DNA from: Aquatica leii
Lineage: Eukaryota > Arthropoda > Insecta > Coleoptera > Lampyridae
NCBI GenBank assembly: GCA_035610365.1
Contig: CM069432.1
Coordinates: forward strand, 171,118,035-171,182,034
Length of the DNA: 64,000 nt
Direction of reading: 5' to 3'
Both the position numbers and the translations under genes were made by a program. Shown here in pieces: positions 45,450 through 56,708 of the stretch. Each line of letters opens with the position of its first letter. The first letter of the stretch is position 1. The notes under the pieces are model-generated. The model was not told the DNA's origin and made no database searches. It saw only the letters and a list, made by a program, of their open reading frames with translations.

Positions 45450-46306
45450 AAGTTTACTTTTCGACCTGTAAGTAATACTAAAATTCTACGAATAATTTCT
45501 AGTATTCGGTGAAATGCGTTTGGATCAGATGGCATTAATATTAAAATGATAAAATTGTGTTGTCCTTTTATAATTCCTTTTATCACTCATATTATTAACT
45601 TTTGTTTACTAAAAAGTGTGTTTCCTGAATTGTGGAAAAATGCTAATGTTATTCCTCTGTCCAAAGTTAAAGAACCTAAAGAATTTAAAGACCTTCGCCC
45701 TATTCTCCCGTGCTTTTCTAAAATATTAAAAAAAATAATGGCTGAACAAATGCTTAATTTTACAAATCTTCATGCTATATTAACAGAATTACAATCTGGT
45801 TTTAGACCTAATCATAGTTGTACAACAGCACTTCTAAACATTACTGATATCATAATAAGAAATGTTGATAGCAATAAATTATGTCTCCTTGTAATGATTG
45901 ATTATTCGAGAACATTTAATACGTTGTGTCACAATTTGTTACTATCTATATTAAAATTTATTAGTTTTAGTAGTAGCGCTGTAGAATTAGTTAATAATTA
46001 TTTAAAAAATCGTAATCAAACTGTAATTTTGACTAATTCTGTATCGCTTCCTCTACCTATAGTATCAGGTGTACCTCAAGGATCAATACTTAGACCTTTA
46101 TTATAGACAATAAATACTTTAAATTTAAAAAGTTCTTTAAAGATTGTGAGTACCATCTGCACGCGGATGACACGCAACTTTTATTTGCTTTTGATCGTGC
46201 ATATAGTGATGTTGCAATCAAAACTGTTAACAATGATATTCGCAATTTACTAAAATACTCTAAGAAACATAATTTAACGATAAATACAAAAAAAAATGCT
46301 CAGTGA
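45450..46306 (+). pseudogene. LINE ORF2 reverse transcriptase, palm and fingers
   Basis: Begins near FRPVSNTKIL, with a TGA at about 45511, then GSDGINIKMI. Next come VIPLSKVKEPKEFKDLRPI, ELQSGFRPNHSC, the catalytic-Asp motif MIDYSRTFNTL (usually F.DFSKAFDT, so it is changed), SGVPQGSIL, a TAG at 46104-46106 and then, in another frame, HLHADDTQLL with the ADD motif. The frame closes with TGA near 46304. Confidence 0.85.
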
Positions 46307-46899
46307 TGTTATTTGGTAGAGCAAATTTGAGAAACGATGTTTTGCCAAGTTTGTTTATTACAGTTAACGCCACTAAACTACCTATTATGGAAGTCGCAAA
46401 AATCTTGGTCTGTAGATTGATTCTAATCTCCGGTTTAATAAACATACCTATATCTGTGGTAATTCAAAAATCTTACGCACAACTACGGGTAATTTTTAAT
46501 AATAGATTTAGTATAAGTCAAAAAATTCAAATAATGCTTTGTGAGTCGTTAGTACTGTCTCAGTTTAACTACTGTGATAGTATTTACCGCCCTTGTTTAG
46601 ATGAAATAGATGTCAAACGGATTCAACGCATGCAAAACTCATGTCTTCGTCTAATCTTTGGTATTCGTAAATATCAACATATTTCGCACAAACTTTTTAG
46701 TCTTAAGTGGTTAAATATAAAAAATCGGAGGATCCTACATGCTACTTGCTTATTCCACAAAATAATTTTGTCTAGAACTCCATCATATTTATATAATAAA
46801 ATTACGTTTAGACACGACGTGCATAATGTTAATATACGCAGTAATAGTAGATTACATACCAAGGCGGAAAGTATTCCATTTCTGTCGAGAGAACTATAG
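46303..46899 (+). pseudogene. LINE ORF2 thumb and C-terminal domain
   Basis: Continues from the RT with QKIQIMLCESLVLSQFNYCD and RIQRMQNSCLRLIFGIRKY, typical of the post-RT part of Jockey/CR1 ORF2. It ends at a TAG (46897-46899) exactly at the fold-back. The original C-terminus resumes at about 47307-47469 (SHTYNALPENLK). Confidence 0.8.
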
Positions 46900-46985
46900 T
46901 TTACCGAGAGGCATAGCCTCAAGGTAAACTAGTTCTCGAGACAAATGGAACACTTTTGCCAAGGTTTGTATACAATTTTATTCAC
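46861..46985. repeat. Fold-back: inverted partial copy of the LINE next to itself
   Basis: The left arm (46861-46911) encodes TKAESIPFLSREL on +. The right arm (46915-46985), read on -, encodes the closely similar TKAKVFHLSREL. The centre is GAGGCATAGCCTC. The right arm is a diverged relative rather than an exact copy, so two LINE fragments meet tail to tail here. Confidence 0.7.
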
Positions 46986-47306
46986 AATCAGCCATTAAAT
47001 AAAATAAATAACATAAAACTAATAAAAAATGAATGAAAACCTACATCCAAAATATTATCGTTTATTTCGGTAAAATATTAACACATAGTAGGCACTTCAC
47101 AATTGACATATACGTATTGAGGTTATGATTGTCATTTTATCAAATTAGTTAAAACAAAACGCACACAAATTACAGGTTCGGAAAGTGTACATTACTGACC
47201 GTGAGGTTTCATTACATACTCGTTTTTTTTAACCACGGAAACCGCTTACTTACCAACCTTTAAGAGGTTCGGAAAACTGTACGTTACTAACTGAGTGTGA
47301 ATAAAC
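46986..47306. other. Insertion inside the LINE, no gene
   Basis: About 320 bases interrupt the LINE C-terminus. They hold an imperfect direct repeat (GGTTCGGAAAGTGTACATTAC near 47174 and GGTTCGGAAAACTGTACGTTAC near 47267). The origin is not recognised. Confidence 0.4.
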
Positions 47307-47597
47307 AACTGTTTACCACAGCAGCACATAAAACAAATTTCTTTGAACGATCCTTTACATATAATATTTCACATACGTATAATGCGTTACCTGAAAACTT
47401 AAAACTAATTACACAAAACTGTTTTAAAAAGTATGTTTATTACATTTTGTATAATAAACAGAATTTATAACTTTTATTTTTGATGTTACTCACCATTTCA
47501 TTTTTTTTTCATTTTTTTAAGCTTATTTTATTGTATTTTTGGGGTTAAGTGTTATTTGTATAAATGTATGTATTCATATACTCAAATAAAGTCCAAA

Positions 47598-47766
<169 letters not shown>

Positions 47767-48083
47767 TGAAAAATACATTCAACTGGCTGAGGAAATCAAA
47801 GACATGTGGCATCAGGACAGGGTAGAAATAATACCAATTATATTATCAGCCACAGGGGTCATCCCACATAACCTGCACAAATGCATTGAAACATTGGAAC
47901 TACATCCTAATATATATATACAGTTACAGAAATCCATAATCATAGATACATGCTCCATAACTCGAAAGTTCTTAAATGCACAATAACAACACCAATCTAT
48001 ACAGTTATAAGGAAGCCACGCTTGACCATGGTCCGCGTGGCTCTCCATTGAAAACCAGACGCAAAGTCTGAGAGAAAAGTAAG

Positions 48084-48086
<3 letters not shown>
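47767..48086 (+). pseudogene. 3' end of a second, unrelated LINE ORF
   Basis: An open frame on + to TAA at 47984-47986 encodes EEIKDMWHQDRVEIIPIILS, ATGVIPHNLHK and LHPNIYIQLQKSIIIDTC, a C-terminal pattern I associate with insect non-LTR RT proteins. The family is uncertain. A short 3' UTR (CCACGCTTGACCATGG...) and a second AAT tail follow. It is 5'-truncated within the first AAT tract. Confidence 0.7.

Positions 48087-48163
<77 letters not shown>
48087..48163. repeat. Second AAT trinucleotide tract
   Basis: About 25 ATA/AAT units. It is the probable tail of the second LINE fragment. Confidence 0.85.
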
Positions 48164-48164
<1 letters not shown>

Positions 48165-50239
48165 GTTTTGGTTTTTGGATACATATTTTAATATTTTCCA
48201 TCCATGTAAATTGTAGCTGCAAACGTACAATTTATAAAAAAGTATTAAAAATACCTAAACTTTCGTAATCTATAAGACATAGGTATAACAAAATTTCAAA
48301 AAAAACAGATCTTTTCGATTACTTAGCAAACTTCAAATATGTTCTTCAGCTATGTCAAACGCAATGGTCGCATTAAATCACTCGGCATAATTTTATTTCA
48401 AATGTAAAAACATCGGTCAAGCGCATAGACGCAATTAACAAAATATTGAAATAAAAAGATTTGAAGAATTAACATTATTATAATTTTTTAGAATTTCTGT
48501 TTTATAATATATACACTCTCAATAATAGCGCTAATAAAAAAAATATTAAAAACAAAGAATTTGAAGAGTCTATATTATTAGGTTATAATAAACCTATTGT
48601 ATGTTTGTTAGCAGTTCAGCTACGTACTATATCCTTTATAATAAGTAACAGACATTGCTTTCAATTAAACATAATTTTAAAACAAAATCATGTAAGACCA
48701 CCTAGATCTTGTCATTTTAGTTTTGACTGTACATACAGAACAACACTGGCGTACCCAGACTAGTGGAAGGGAGAGGTATTATTAACTCTTTACCAAAGCT
48801 GTTTAAAGTCTTTTTTTTAATTTTCGAAAACTAAAGCCATTTAAATTGTGATAAGAAAGTCTTTTAACAATTTGTCTAACGTTTCAATTATTTTTGATCA
48901 CTATGATTCATACGCCACTTCAGAACAAAAAGAATGTTTTAGATTATGTAAACTCGATGTGCTAATTATAACGTAATATTAAAAAGGCGCCATAACGGTT
49001 AGGAACTAGAATCGTAAACATTGTTTAAATTGATCTAAGGCTAAAAGGGAGCTAATGACAACCCACAAGTTGTAACACGAATACATTTTTATTTTATCAC
49101 ATAGAGGTTAGAAAAAAAAGCGATGTAGATTTACATAAATGCGATCACATCACGCCAGTATAGATCACAGACAATAATGGTTACCTTAACTTAGTTTTTT
49201 TTTTCATTATATTTATATGTTACTACAAGAAAATACCACTAAATATCAACGTTTACAAACGTAACCTAAAATATTTAATTTACAAACCAAGCTCTTTTCA
49301 CTCCATACGTACCGTCAAAGCTAATGCAATGGCATTCATAAAATACATACATGATTTCGTTTTTAAGTTTTATAATTGTGGTGCAAGGAATATTTGTGGA
49401 ATTATCCAAAATTATTATTACATTGTATTATTACAATGCAGGATAATGACTGACTTGTATAAAAGTTATTTTGATCTGTATCAAAATGAAATTGGTCAAA
49501 GAAAATGTGCAACGTTGCCCAATCGCTAATAAGCATACAAAATGTAGTATTATCTGTAAATCGTAAAAAATAACATTTTATAACTGAACTGATTTAAAAC
49601 ATATAATAATTTGTAATAAATTTAAAAGTGTAATTACTAGAGGTTTAAGGCTTATTCCTATTAACATTTAATTTATTTATTTAATTGCAATTATAAGTAA
49701 ATAAAATAAAATTTGATTTTCGGTAAACTACTCAAAAAGAAAATGTTTTAATAGAAGTTAGTAGTTACGTTTGTCTCTTCTTTTTACAATTAGTGAATTC
49801 CATTTTATTGACTTTTGAAACGCTTTTGAGAATAAAAATGCGTATTAATTATGAACGTATGGTAAATGCAATAAAAACAAAAATAGATGACAATTGGATA
49901 TAATACACAAAACACCAATATATAACAAGTTTATTAATTGATACACTAAATAAAGAATGTGCTTCAAGCCCGTATCTAAAATTGTAAAAGAGTTGTTAAA
50001 TACAAATAGCTCAACAATAACTGAACTTATAAATGATTTTTAATAATTTTTATTTGCCTGTTACTACTCTTGCATTATTCAAATAAAGTATCAGAATGTT
50101 ATATATGTTTGTGTTTATTTTTAAGTTAATTTTGGTAAAAAGTGATCCAGGTGTATTGTAAAAATCAAAAACTGAAAAAAATAATTCAAGAACTTAACTT
50201 TTTCAAGTTTTCAGATGTAACTTTACAGCAATTTACTTA
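48164..50239. other. AT-rich non-coding stretch
   Basis: No supported gene. Short frames such as 49329-49529 lack motifs and are AT-driven. Confidence 0.45.
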
Positions 50240-50940
50240 TAAAAACTTCCATATGTTAGTAAAAACTAACGCACATCAATTAACATGAGTCAGCACAGAT
50301 AAAACTAACAGTGTTAATACTAAAAAGTCAAAGTATCCTAAGTTTTAATTTTTTTAAAACACTTAATTTTAATTAATAACAAGTAAGAGTAAAAACAAAC
50401 AAGGGTTAAAAACAATATAAGCAATTTACTAGTGAATCAACAAGAAAAATAATTAAATAATAACAAAGCAATGTTAATTAATTCCAAAGAACATAATATA
50501 ACCACAAATACAACAAATATGAATATACGATTTTAGTAATCAAATTAGACTAGGTGAAAAGTATATTTAATAAGGTAATAAAACCACGTATTTGTTTGAA
50601 AAAGATAAACAAAACTACAACATGTAATATTTTAAAAAACTAACAGCACTAATTAATACGATTTATTAATAACATTTTTTTGTTTTAGAGTCATTAGATT
50701 TAAGCTAATAAAGTTAGTTAAGTTAGAACATAGGTTATAATGTTATAAGATAAGTTAGGTCGGTGCATGTTAGATAAGTGCATGTTAGATAAGTTAGATA
50801 ATAGTACATCTTGGTTTAGAATTCTTATGTTCATTCTTTTTATTCTATTATTCTAAACAGCACTAAAATTTTGAGTGTCTGTTCTGAAATTAACGTTTTT
50901 ATATAAATTGATAAAGATCATTTCTGCAATGATTCCTACT
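50240..50940 (-). mobile_element. PLE-3 inverted end: tail plus last codons of the GIY-YIG ORF
   Basis: Read on -, this segment aligns with 54430-55050: the last 40 or so codons of the endonuclease (near 50,810-50,940) and then the 3' tail, for example the AGTTAGAT.GGTGCATGTTAGATAAGT words. The alignment runs over about 650 bp with many substitutions and small indels. It lies 3.3 kb from its partner in inverted orientation. A short local duplication (GTGCATGTTAGATAA twice, 50763-50795) is special to this copy. Confidence 0.7.
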
Positions 50941-51119
50941 TATAATTGCTTAAAAATGACACAATTAATATAGCACTGTATTATAACAATACGTTGTATA
51001 AGAAGTTTTATACGAAACTGAAAGATAAAACTAATGATTTTAGACATAAAACTTTCACCATAAAACATTATTAAATTATTTTTTGGGTAAATGGTGTATA
51101 TTTATTTAGAAATACAATT

Positions 51120-51160
51120 GCTAGCTTTCGAACTTTGTCTAAGTTCTTCGTCAGGCAAAA
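51120..51160 (-). ncRNA. Hammerhead-ribozyme-like motif, PLE-2 left arm
   Basis: On -: CTGACGA (51154-51148), stem II with GAACTT/AAGTTC arms, then GAAA (51129-51126) and GCTAGC. CTGANGA allows any base at the fifth position of this core, so both conserved boxes are intact. Confidence 0.5.
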
Positions 51161-51331
51161 ATTAAATTAATTTGACAATTATAAAAAACTAAGGTAACTA
51201 AAAAGAATAACTATAAGGGAACTAGATAATAAGCACAAGTTATTTAGCTACAGCATTCGCTCGAAGGTCTAAAGGAAAACCACCATAAAAACTCTAGACG
51301 TAGCTTAAGTGTCAAAGGTGAACAATTAAGA

Positions 51332-51667
51332 TTAAGAAATAACAGGTAACCATGTGTCAGAAAGTTCGTAACCACTGTCTCTATTGAAATTGTTAGGATG
51401 TTTGATAATTTCAATAGCTTCTCTAATCTTTCTTGATTTCCAGTTCTTTGTTTTAGAAATTGTTTTAGTTTTCTCAAAGTTTATATCATGAAGAGTGTCA
51501 AGTGCATGTTCGGCAATGGCAGACTTAGTAGGTTGTATTAAACGAAGATGTCTTTTATGTTCTTTTAATCTCGTATCTATAGTTCTACCCGTTTCGCCAC
51601 AAGTGCATGGGACTTGGTACACTCCACAGGTATTGTAAGGTATTTTGTCTTTTATATGATTCAACAA
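51332..51667 (-). pseudogene. Penelope GIY-YIG endonuclease with deleted YIG motif
   Basis: CGVYQVPC then TCGETGRTIDTRLKEHKRH. The residues between GVYQ and GETGR are shorter than in PLE-1 (GVYQISCSFGLVYIGETGR), so the YIG tripeptide is gone. The downstream HALDTLHDINFE and EAIEIIKHPNNFNRDSGYELS blocks are normal. The nuclease is probably inactive. Confidence 0.8.
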
Positions 51668-52661
51668 ATTTTTAATCTTAGTAGTAGTATTATAAGCTAC
51701 TTTTATCTTATGTTTACTTAGTATTCTTCCAATTTTGTCACTTATGTTGGAAACAAAAGGTAGAATTACAAAGTTTTGGTTAATAGTTGAATCATCTGTT
51801 AAAGTAGGTCTTGTCTTTGGTCTAAGAAACTTTTTAATTTGTTCTTTATTAAAACCATTTCTTATAAAAACTTTCTTAAGGTTTTTCTTGTAATTTATCT
51901 TGGTGACAAATTATTGTTGCACGATTATATAATGTGCGCATCGTCCCAAGTTTCTGAGCTGGGTGATGATGAGAATTTGCGTTTATGTATTGATCTGTAT
52001 GTGTTGGTTTTCGATAAACTGAATGTATTAAAGTACCATCTAATTTTCTTTCTATTTTTACATCAAGAAAAGGTAAGGTACCATTAATTTCTTTTTCAAT
52101 ACTAAATTTTATGTTAGGATGTCGATTGTTAAGGTATTGAAGAAATATTTGTAGTTCATCTAAATCATGAGACCAAATTGCAAAAACATCATCTACATAT
52201 CTTAGCCATAATTTTGTTTTTTTAAGGCATATTTTAAGGCTTCTTCTTCAAAATATTCCATATAATAATTAGCAATAGATGGAGAAATTAGTGATCCTAT
52301 TGCTACACCATCTATCTGTTTGTAGTATTCACCATTAAACAAAAAGAATGATGTTGTCAAACAATGTTCAAATAACTTTATGGTATTATTATCAAATTGT
52401 CGTTGTAAAAGTTGTAAAGTATCAATTATTGGAACTTTAGTGAACAACGAGGAAACATCAAAACTAACCATTAAATCATTTGAAGATAATTTCTGTTTGC
52501 TAATTACTTCAATAAAATGTTGTGTGTTCTTTATAAATGAATTACTCAAGCCAATATAAGGTTTCAGTATAGCATTTAAATACTTAGAAAGTTCATAAGT
52601 TGTCGATCCAATGCAGCTAACAATGGGTCGAAGCGGTGTATTTGGCTTATGTATTTTTTTC
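51668..52661 (-). pseudogene. Penelope reverse transcriptase, 5'-truncated, one frameshift
   Basis: On - it starts at the arm border with HKPNTPLRPIVSCIG, followed by MVSFDVSSLFTKVP (catalytic Asp), GVAIGSLISPSIAN and, after one extra base in an A run near 52217, LRYVDDVFAIW (YVDD), LPFLDVKIER and VYRKPTHTDQY. The order and motifs are those of telomerase-like Penelope RTs. The N-terminal domain is missing. Confidence 0.85.
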
Positions 52662-52821
52662 CATCTTTGACACTTAAGCTACGTCTAGAGTTTTTATGGT
52701 GGTTTTCCTTTAGACCTTCGAGCGAATGCTGTAGCTAAATAACTTGTGCTTATTATCTAGTTCCCTTATAGTTATTGTTTTTAGTTACCTTAGTTTTTTA
52801 TAATTGTCAAATTAATTTAAT

Positions 52822-52862
52822 TTTTGCCTGACGAAGAACTTAGACAAAGTTCGAAAGCTAGC
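52822..52862 (+). ncRNA. Hammerhead-ribozyme-like motif, PLE-2 right arm
   Basis: CTGACGA at 52828-52834, a six-base-pair stem II (GAACTT/AAGTTC), GAAA at 52853-52856, then GCTAGC. It is the inverted partner of the left-arm motif. A stem III with the canonical U-H cleavage site is not obvious. Confidence 0.5.
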
Positions 52863-52915
52863 AATTGTATTTCTAAATAAATATACACCATTTACCCAAA
52901 AAATAATTTAATAAA

Positions 52916-53281
52916 ACTAACCCAATAAACACAAAATTGATAATGTTTAGTAACAGTTTCAAAACAAAAAATTTATGATTCACTCTTGTTTCAAACATAA
53001 AAGAAACCTAACTGCAATAAAATAGCTATAAGTCCATCGCTGTTTCACTTATTTGAATCAGTATAGTTTCGGTATTTTAAATTCAAATCTGTTGCAAACT
53101 AAATGTTGCATTTGGTTTACGTTTTAAAAGCTTCGTTCTTGAACTGATACTAAATGATCGATACATGTATGATTTTTTTGTTTCAATAATGAACTAAAAC
53201 AATTCTTTCAATAATTTAATAATACATTTTCGAATGCACGTTTCAAATTTTATTGCACAATAAATATTTTTAAATACAATA
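52916..53281. other. Non-coding stretch right of PLE-2
   Basis: No gene supported. AT-rich; probably intergenic or 3'-flanking sequence of the small spliced ORF on -. Confidence 0.4.
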
Positions 53282-53786
53282 TCACATTGAGTTTTTTACA
53301 TATTGCAACTTTCCTGGATGTGGTCTTTTCATGGAAGCCTCGAAAACTGCATCAGTTACTGTTGGGTAGCAACTTTTAACCGCATCTGTAACATAGAAAT
53401 AAATATTTCATTTATATACATACATAATCATAGAGTTACACAAAATTAATTACATTTTTTTAATCAAAAACAACACAAACTTAATATAAATATTACTTTA
53501 GCAATCATTAAAAAGTTATAAAAACACTGTGAATACCTTTAGCTGTACATAATCGTATAGAAAACTTGAAGAATTGAACTGTAATTATAAATCCTAAAGT
53601 ATCATCAGATTTACGCAATAATCTACCTTAACGCAACCATGCGTGTTAATTTACATTTTTTTATACAAATTAAAACATGATACATAAAGAACAGAAATGA
53701 TAATAATATCGATTACATTTATGGATTATAATAAAATGTTTCGACTTACCGTTTATTGTTCCATTTCGTAATTGTACACACAGCAT
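53282..53786 (-). CDS. Possible small two-exon gene (46 aa), function unknown
   Basis: On -, ATG 53786 opens 12 codons (MLCVQLRNGTIN), then donor GTAAGT after 53750. A 364-bp AT-rich intron ends in TATGTTACAG at 53386, and the second exon (53385-53282) reads AVKSCYPTVTDAVFEASMKR and on to TGA at 53284-53282. The phase fits exactly. The coding parts are clearly less AT-rich than the intron. A TGATAA lies in frame just upstream of the ATG, so translation would begin there. A CAG before that exon (about 53799) could be another acceptor. I do not recognise the protein; it could be the end of a longer host gene. Confidence 0.45.
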
Positions 53787-53799
53787 CACTTATCAAACT

Positions 53800-54170
53800 G
53801 CAACCGAACAAGTGAAAAGATATCAATTTGCAGCGCAAGCGTTGACGGCAGTAATCAAAAGTATAGCAACGACTACTGCTGACTTATCACAAAGTATTCG
53901 TTTTTCCTAGAACGATTCCACTGTTTTGAAAATAATTCAATCTTATTTAATCGATCTTTAAACAATTCTAGTTATTCAAAAAATATTCGGTTTTAATAAA
54001 TCAGTTTTTAGACGGTTGCTGATTATGGGATAAAAATTGCAAGTACTGAAACGGTTTAAAACTGATTGTGAAAAATCGGAACTCTTTCAATTTATTCACT
54101 GTCAGTTACATGTAAATGATATAAAAATGGAACTAACACGAAACAACGTAATGAAACAATTGTTTTAATT
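53800..54170. other. Non-coding stretch before the PLE-3 body
   Basis: No gene seen. The first 60 bases (53800-53870) are richer in G+C (GCAGCGCAAGCGTTGACGGCAG) and may hold promoter or exon sequence of the small - strand gene. Confidence 0.35.
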
Positions 54171-54194
54171 TTGTGACTGTAACAGTTTCAATTC

Positions 54195-54566
54195 GTGTTT
54201 ACTGGGAATGATCTAGATAAATCGGGTTTCATCTATAAAATCGATTGTAACGATTGTGACAAATACTATATTGGACAAACCAAAGAAAAACTAAAAAACC
54301 GAATTATAAATCATAAGTACGATTGCAATAAGAATAACAATACTAAAACCGCTTTGTGCTTACATCATGATCAGTTACAACATAATTTTAATTTTGGCAA
54401 TCCAACGCTCTTAGATTTTGAACCCAATTATAAGAAAAGAATCATTGTACAAATAATCTTTATCAATTTATATAAAAACAGCGTTACTTTTAAAGCTGAC
54501 ACTCAAAATCTTAGTGCTGTTTATAATAATATAATAAAAATAATGAGCATAAAAATCCTAAACTAA
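54195..54566 (+). pseudogene. Penelope GIY-YIG endonuclease, PLE-3
   Basis: An open frame of 123 codons gives SGFIYKIDCNDCDKYYIGQTKEKLKNR (GIY as FIY, then YIG and the catalytic Arg region), then TALCLHHDQLQHNFNF and NPTLLDFEPNYKKR. It belongs to a different PLE lineage from PLE-1/2, closer to PLE-4 (CYIGQTKQKVKNR). The RT part upstream is absent. Confidence 0.8.
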
Positions 54567-55145
54567 GATGTACTATTATCTAACTTATCTAACATGCACC
54601 GATCTAACTTAACTAACTTAAATCTAATGCCCCTGAAAGAAAAAAATGTTATTAATAATCAGTATTAATTAGTGTTTTCAGTTTTTTATAAAAAAAATTA
54701 CATGTTGTAGTCTTATCTACCTTTGCCAAACAAATACGTCGTTTTATAACCTTATCAAATACACCTTTCACCTAGTCTTATTCCATTACCAAAAATCGTA
54801 TATTCATATTTGTCGTGTTTGTCGTTATATTATGTTGTTTGGAATTAATAAACTCTTTATTAGTTAATACTTTTTTCGTTCCGACTCAGTAGTAAGTTGC
54901 TAATATTGTTTTTTAACTCCTGTTTGTTTTTACCTTTGTTTGTTTTATAAATTAAAAATTAAGTGTTTTAAAAAAATTAAAACGTAAGATACCTTGACTT
55001 TTTTCTTTGCTGACTCATGTTAATTGATGTTTGTTATTAAATTTTTACTTATACACTTTCATGTTCTTACTAAATAAAGGAGCGGTCTGATGAAGTGTTG
55101 GTTAATCAACACGAAACCTCTCAAGGAAACTGAACGAATCCTGTT
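54567..55145 (+). mobile_element. PLE-3 3' tail
   Basis: Non-coding tail of PLE-3. It matches 50240-50810 in inverted orientation (see that entry) and includes a hammerhead-like motif near its end. Confidence 0.65.
55080..55125 (+). ncRNA. Hammerhead-ribozyme-like motif, PLE-3
   Basis: CTGATGA at 55087-55093, a perfect six-base-pair stem II (GTGTTG 55095-55100 with CAACAC 55107-55112, loop GTTAAT) and GAAA at 55113-55116. Both core boxes are canonical. The possible stem III (CCT/AGG) lacks the expected U before the cleavage site. Confidence 0.6.
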
Positions 55146-55549
55146 TTTGGTTCCTTCTAAAAAAAGGTATCATTAACTTGATCGATACTCTACATTAATT
55201 TTGACGTAATTTGAAATTGTGATTTACAACACAAAAATAAACAGATAACGTCAGTTTCTATTCTTAAAGTTATTTAAATTCTTCAAAAACCACAACAAAA
55301 AACATTATTACTTTAATCATTGATATTATTTTTTAGAATATATTTAATTCAATCATTGTTTTGGATTTATATTTAAATTTACAGCTATCCCGACCATACC
55401 CCTTCCTTTTGTTGTTTCCCCGATACTCGCCAGAACCCGAAAAAACAAACGATTACGTTGATAATTGTCGGTTGACATACGAGCCGTTTTTTGCGATGTG
55501 AAGAGTCACCTTTTTGTTAACATTAACCGGTGGCACCGTTGTCAATTTT
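55146..55549. other. Non-coding stretch before the BEL element
   Basis: No gene recognised. From about 55390 base composition becomes markedly less AT-rich, up to the BEL LTR. This part has no counterpart beside the 3' LTR, so it is flanking DNA or older element sequence. Confidence 0.4.
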
Positions 55550-55949
55550 TGGGAGAAGAATGATTTATTAAATATAGTTGCCGGTAGCCTGTGGTGGTCT
55601 TGGTGGTCATTTTCCATTTTGTATGTTGCTGTGGATGAAGCTCCATTCCCAAGCATTTTATTGGAGACAGGTAGAAACAGGATCCAATACCCACGTCGCC
55701 GGCCGCTGATATTATTATTATTACAAAGTTAGTTCGTTCCCTTTTCCGTTCAAGTATTTGCTGTGATTTTAATATGTAGATCCAATACCCACGGCACCGG
55801 CCGCTGATATTTTTATTATTACAATACATTTACTATTTACCTTGTCAATATCATGTTAGTTTATTTTTTGTTTTGTCATTAAATCGTTTATATAAAATTT
55901 GCAGCTTGCTTTATTTTCAATAAAACATTTCATGCGGTTTGTGTAAATA
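55550..55949 (+). repeat. 5' LTR of the BEL element, about 88 bp longer than its partner
   Basis: Shares TGGGAGAAGAATG...GCGGTTTGTGTAAATA with the 3' LTR. In the middle the segment GATCCAATACCCACG...GGCCGCTGATATT occurs twice (55680-55725 and 55781-55822), separated by unrelated sequence. A ten-base stretch (CCCCCGTCGG) of the 3' LTR is missing. It contains AATAAAACATTT near the end as a poly(A) signal. Confidence 0.85.
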
Positions 55950-56703
55950 TTTGGTCCTATCGTGTCTGATGCAGGCCTATAGATTATTACAGTTCGTTTT
56001 GTGTTTTTTGAAGAAGTGTTTCATTGAATTTTTTGAAGCTGCTTGTTATCGCGGAGATACCAGATTTGGTTTGTGCATTGTATTAGCACAGGTTTCAATC
56101 TTATTTATCGTTTTGATAAATCATTTAATTTCATGATTGTGTTTAGTATACCTATTTAGTTAGAATTGATTTAGTTGCCACGTTGTTTTTAAATTGAGTT
56201 ATCATAGAAATAATTTAGTAGGTTGAATTTCAGAAATTTGTTTAAAATTCTGATAAACGTTAGTTGTTTGTGCGTTGTTGGGGTCGAATTGTTTATACGT
56301 GTTATCCACGCATTTCGTGTTGTCGTTAAAGAATTTATCTTTGTATTGCACCGCTCTAAGGTACCGCCTTCGTGGTTGATATCACATTTCGTTGTTTGTA
56401 TATAATTAGATTCTACCCACATTCGTTGATGTGCCAGTATCGTTTGTTATTATTGTTTCAAGCCTTTGGTGTTTGATTGAAGTTTGCATTTTTTGTTTGT
56501 TTATCTTTTAAATACATTTTTTTAGCAATTTGAAGCTAAAGTTATTTCCGTAGTTTGCAACTAAAGTCGTGTCGTAGTTGTAAAGCCGGTATAACATTTG
56601 TTTGATCGCCTGCACAGCGTGTTAGAGTCGTTTTTCTTGGTTAGCGATTCGTCGTTGTTTGCATTTTCGTTGTCGCTTCGTTGATATTGTTCTTAAGTTG
56701 ATG
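55950..56703 (+). other. BEL leader and primer-binding region
   Basis: Follows the LTR with TTTGGTCCTATCGTGTCTGATG, where a primer-binding site is expected; the tRNA is not identified. About 750 bases with no supported gene lead to the Gag start at 56709. Confidence 0.5.
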
Positions 56704-56708
56704 CAACC

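Larger units (their letters stand above)
51066..52915 (-). mobile_element. Penelope-like element PLE-2 with inverted arms
   Basis: Arms 51068-51321 and 52662-52912 are almost perfect inverted copies (about 250 bp), much less diverged than in PLE-1, so PLE-2 is younger. Between them, on -, lie a 5'-truncated RT and a GIY-YIG endonuclease. The flanks share ATAAAAC-like words, a possible short target duplication. Confidence 0.88.
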
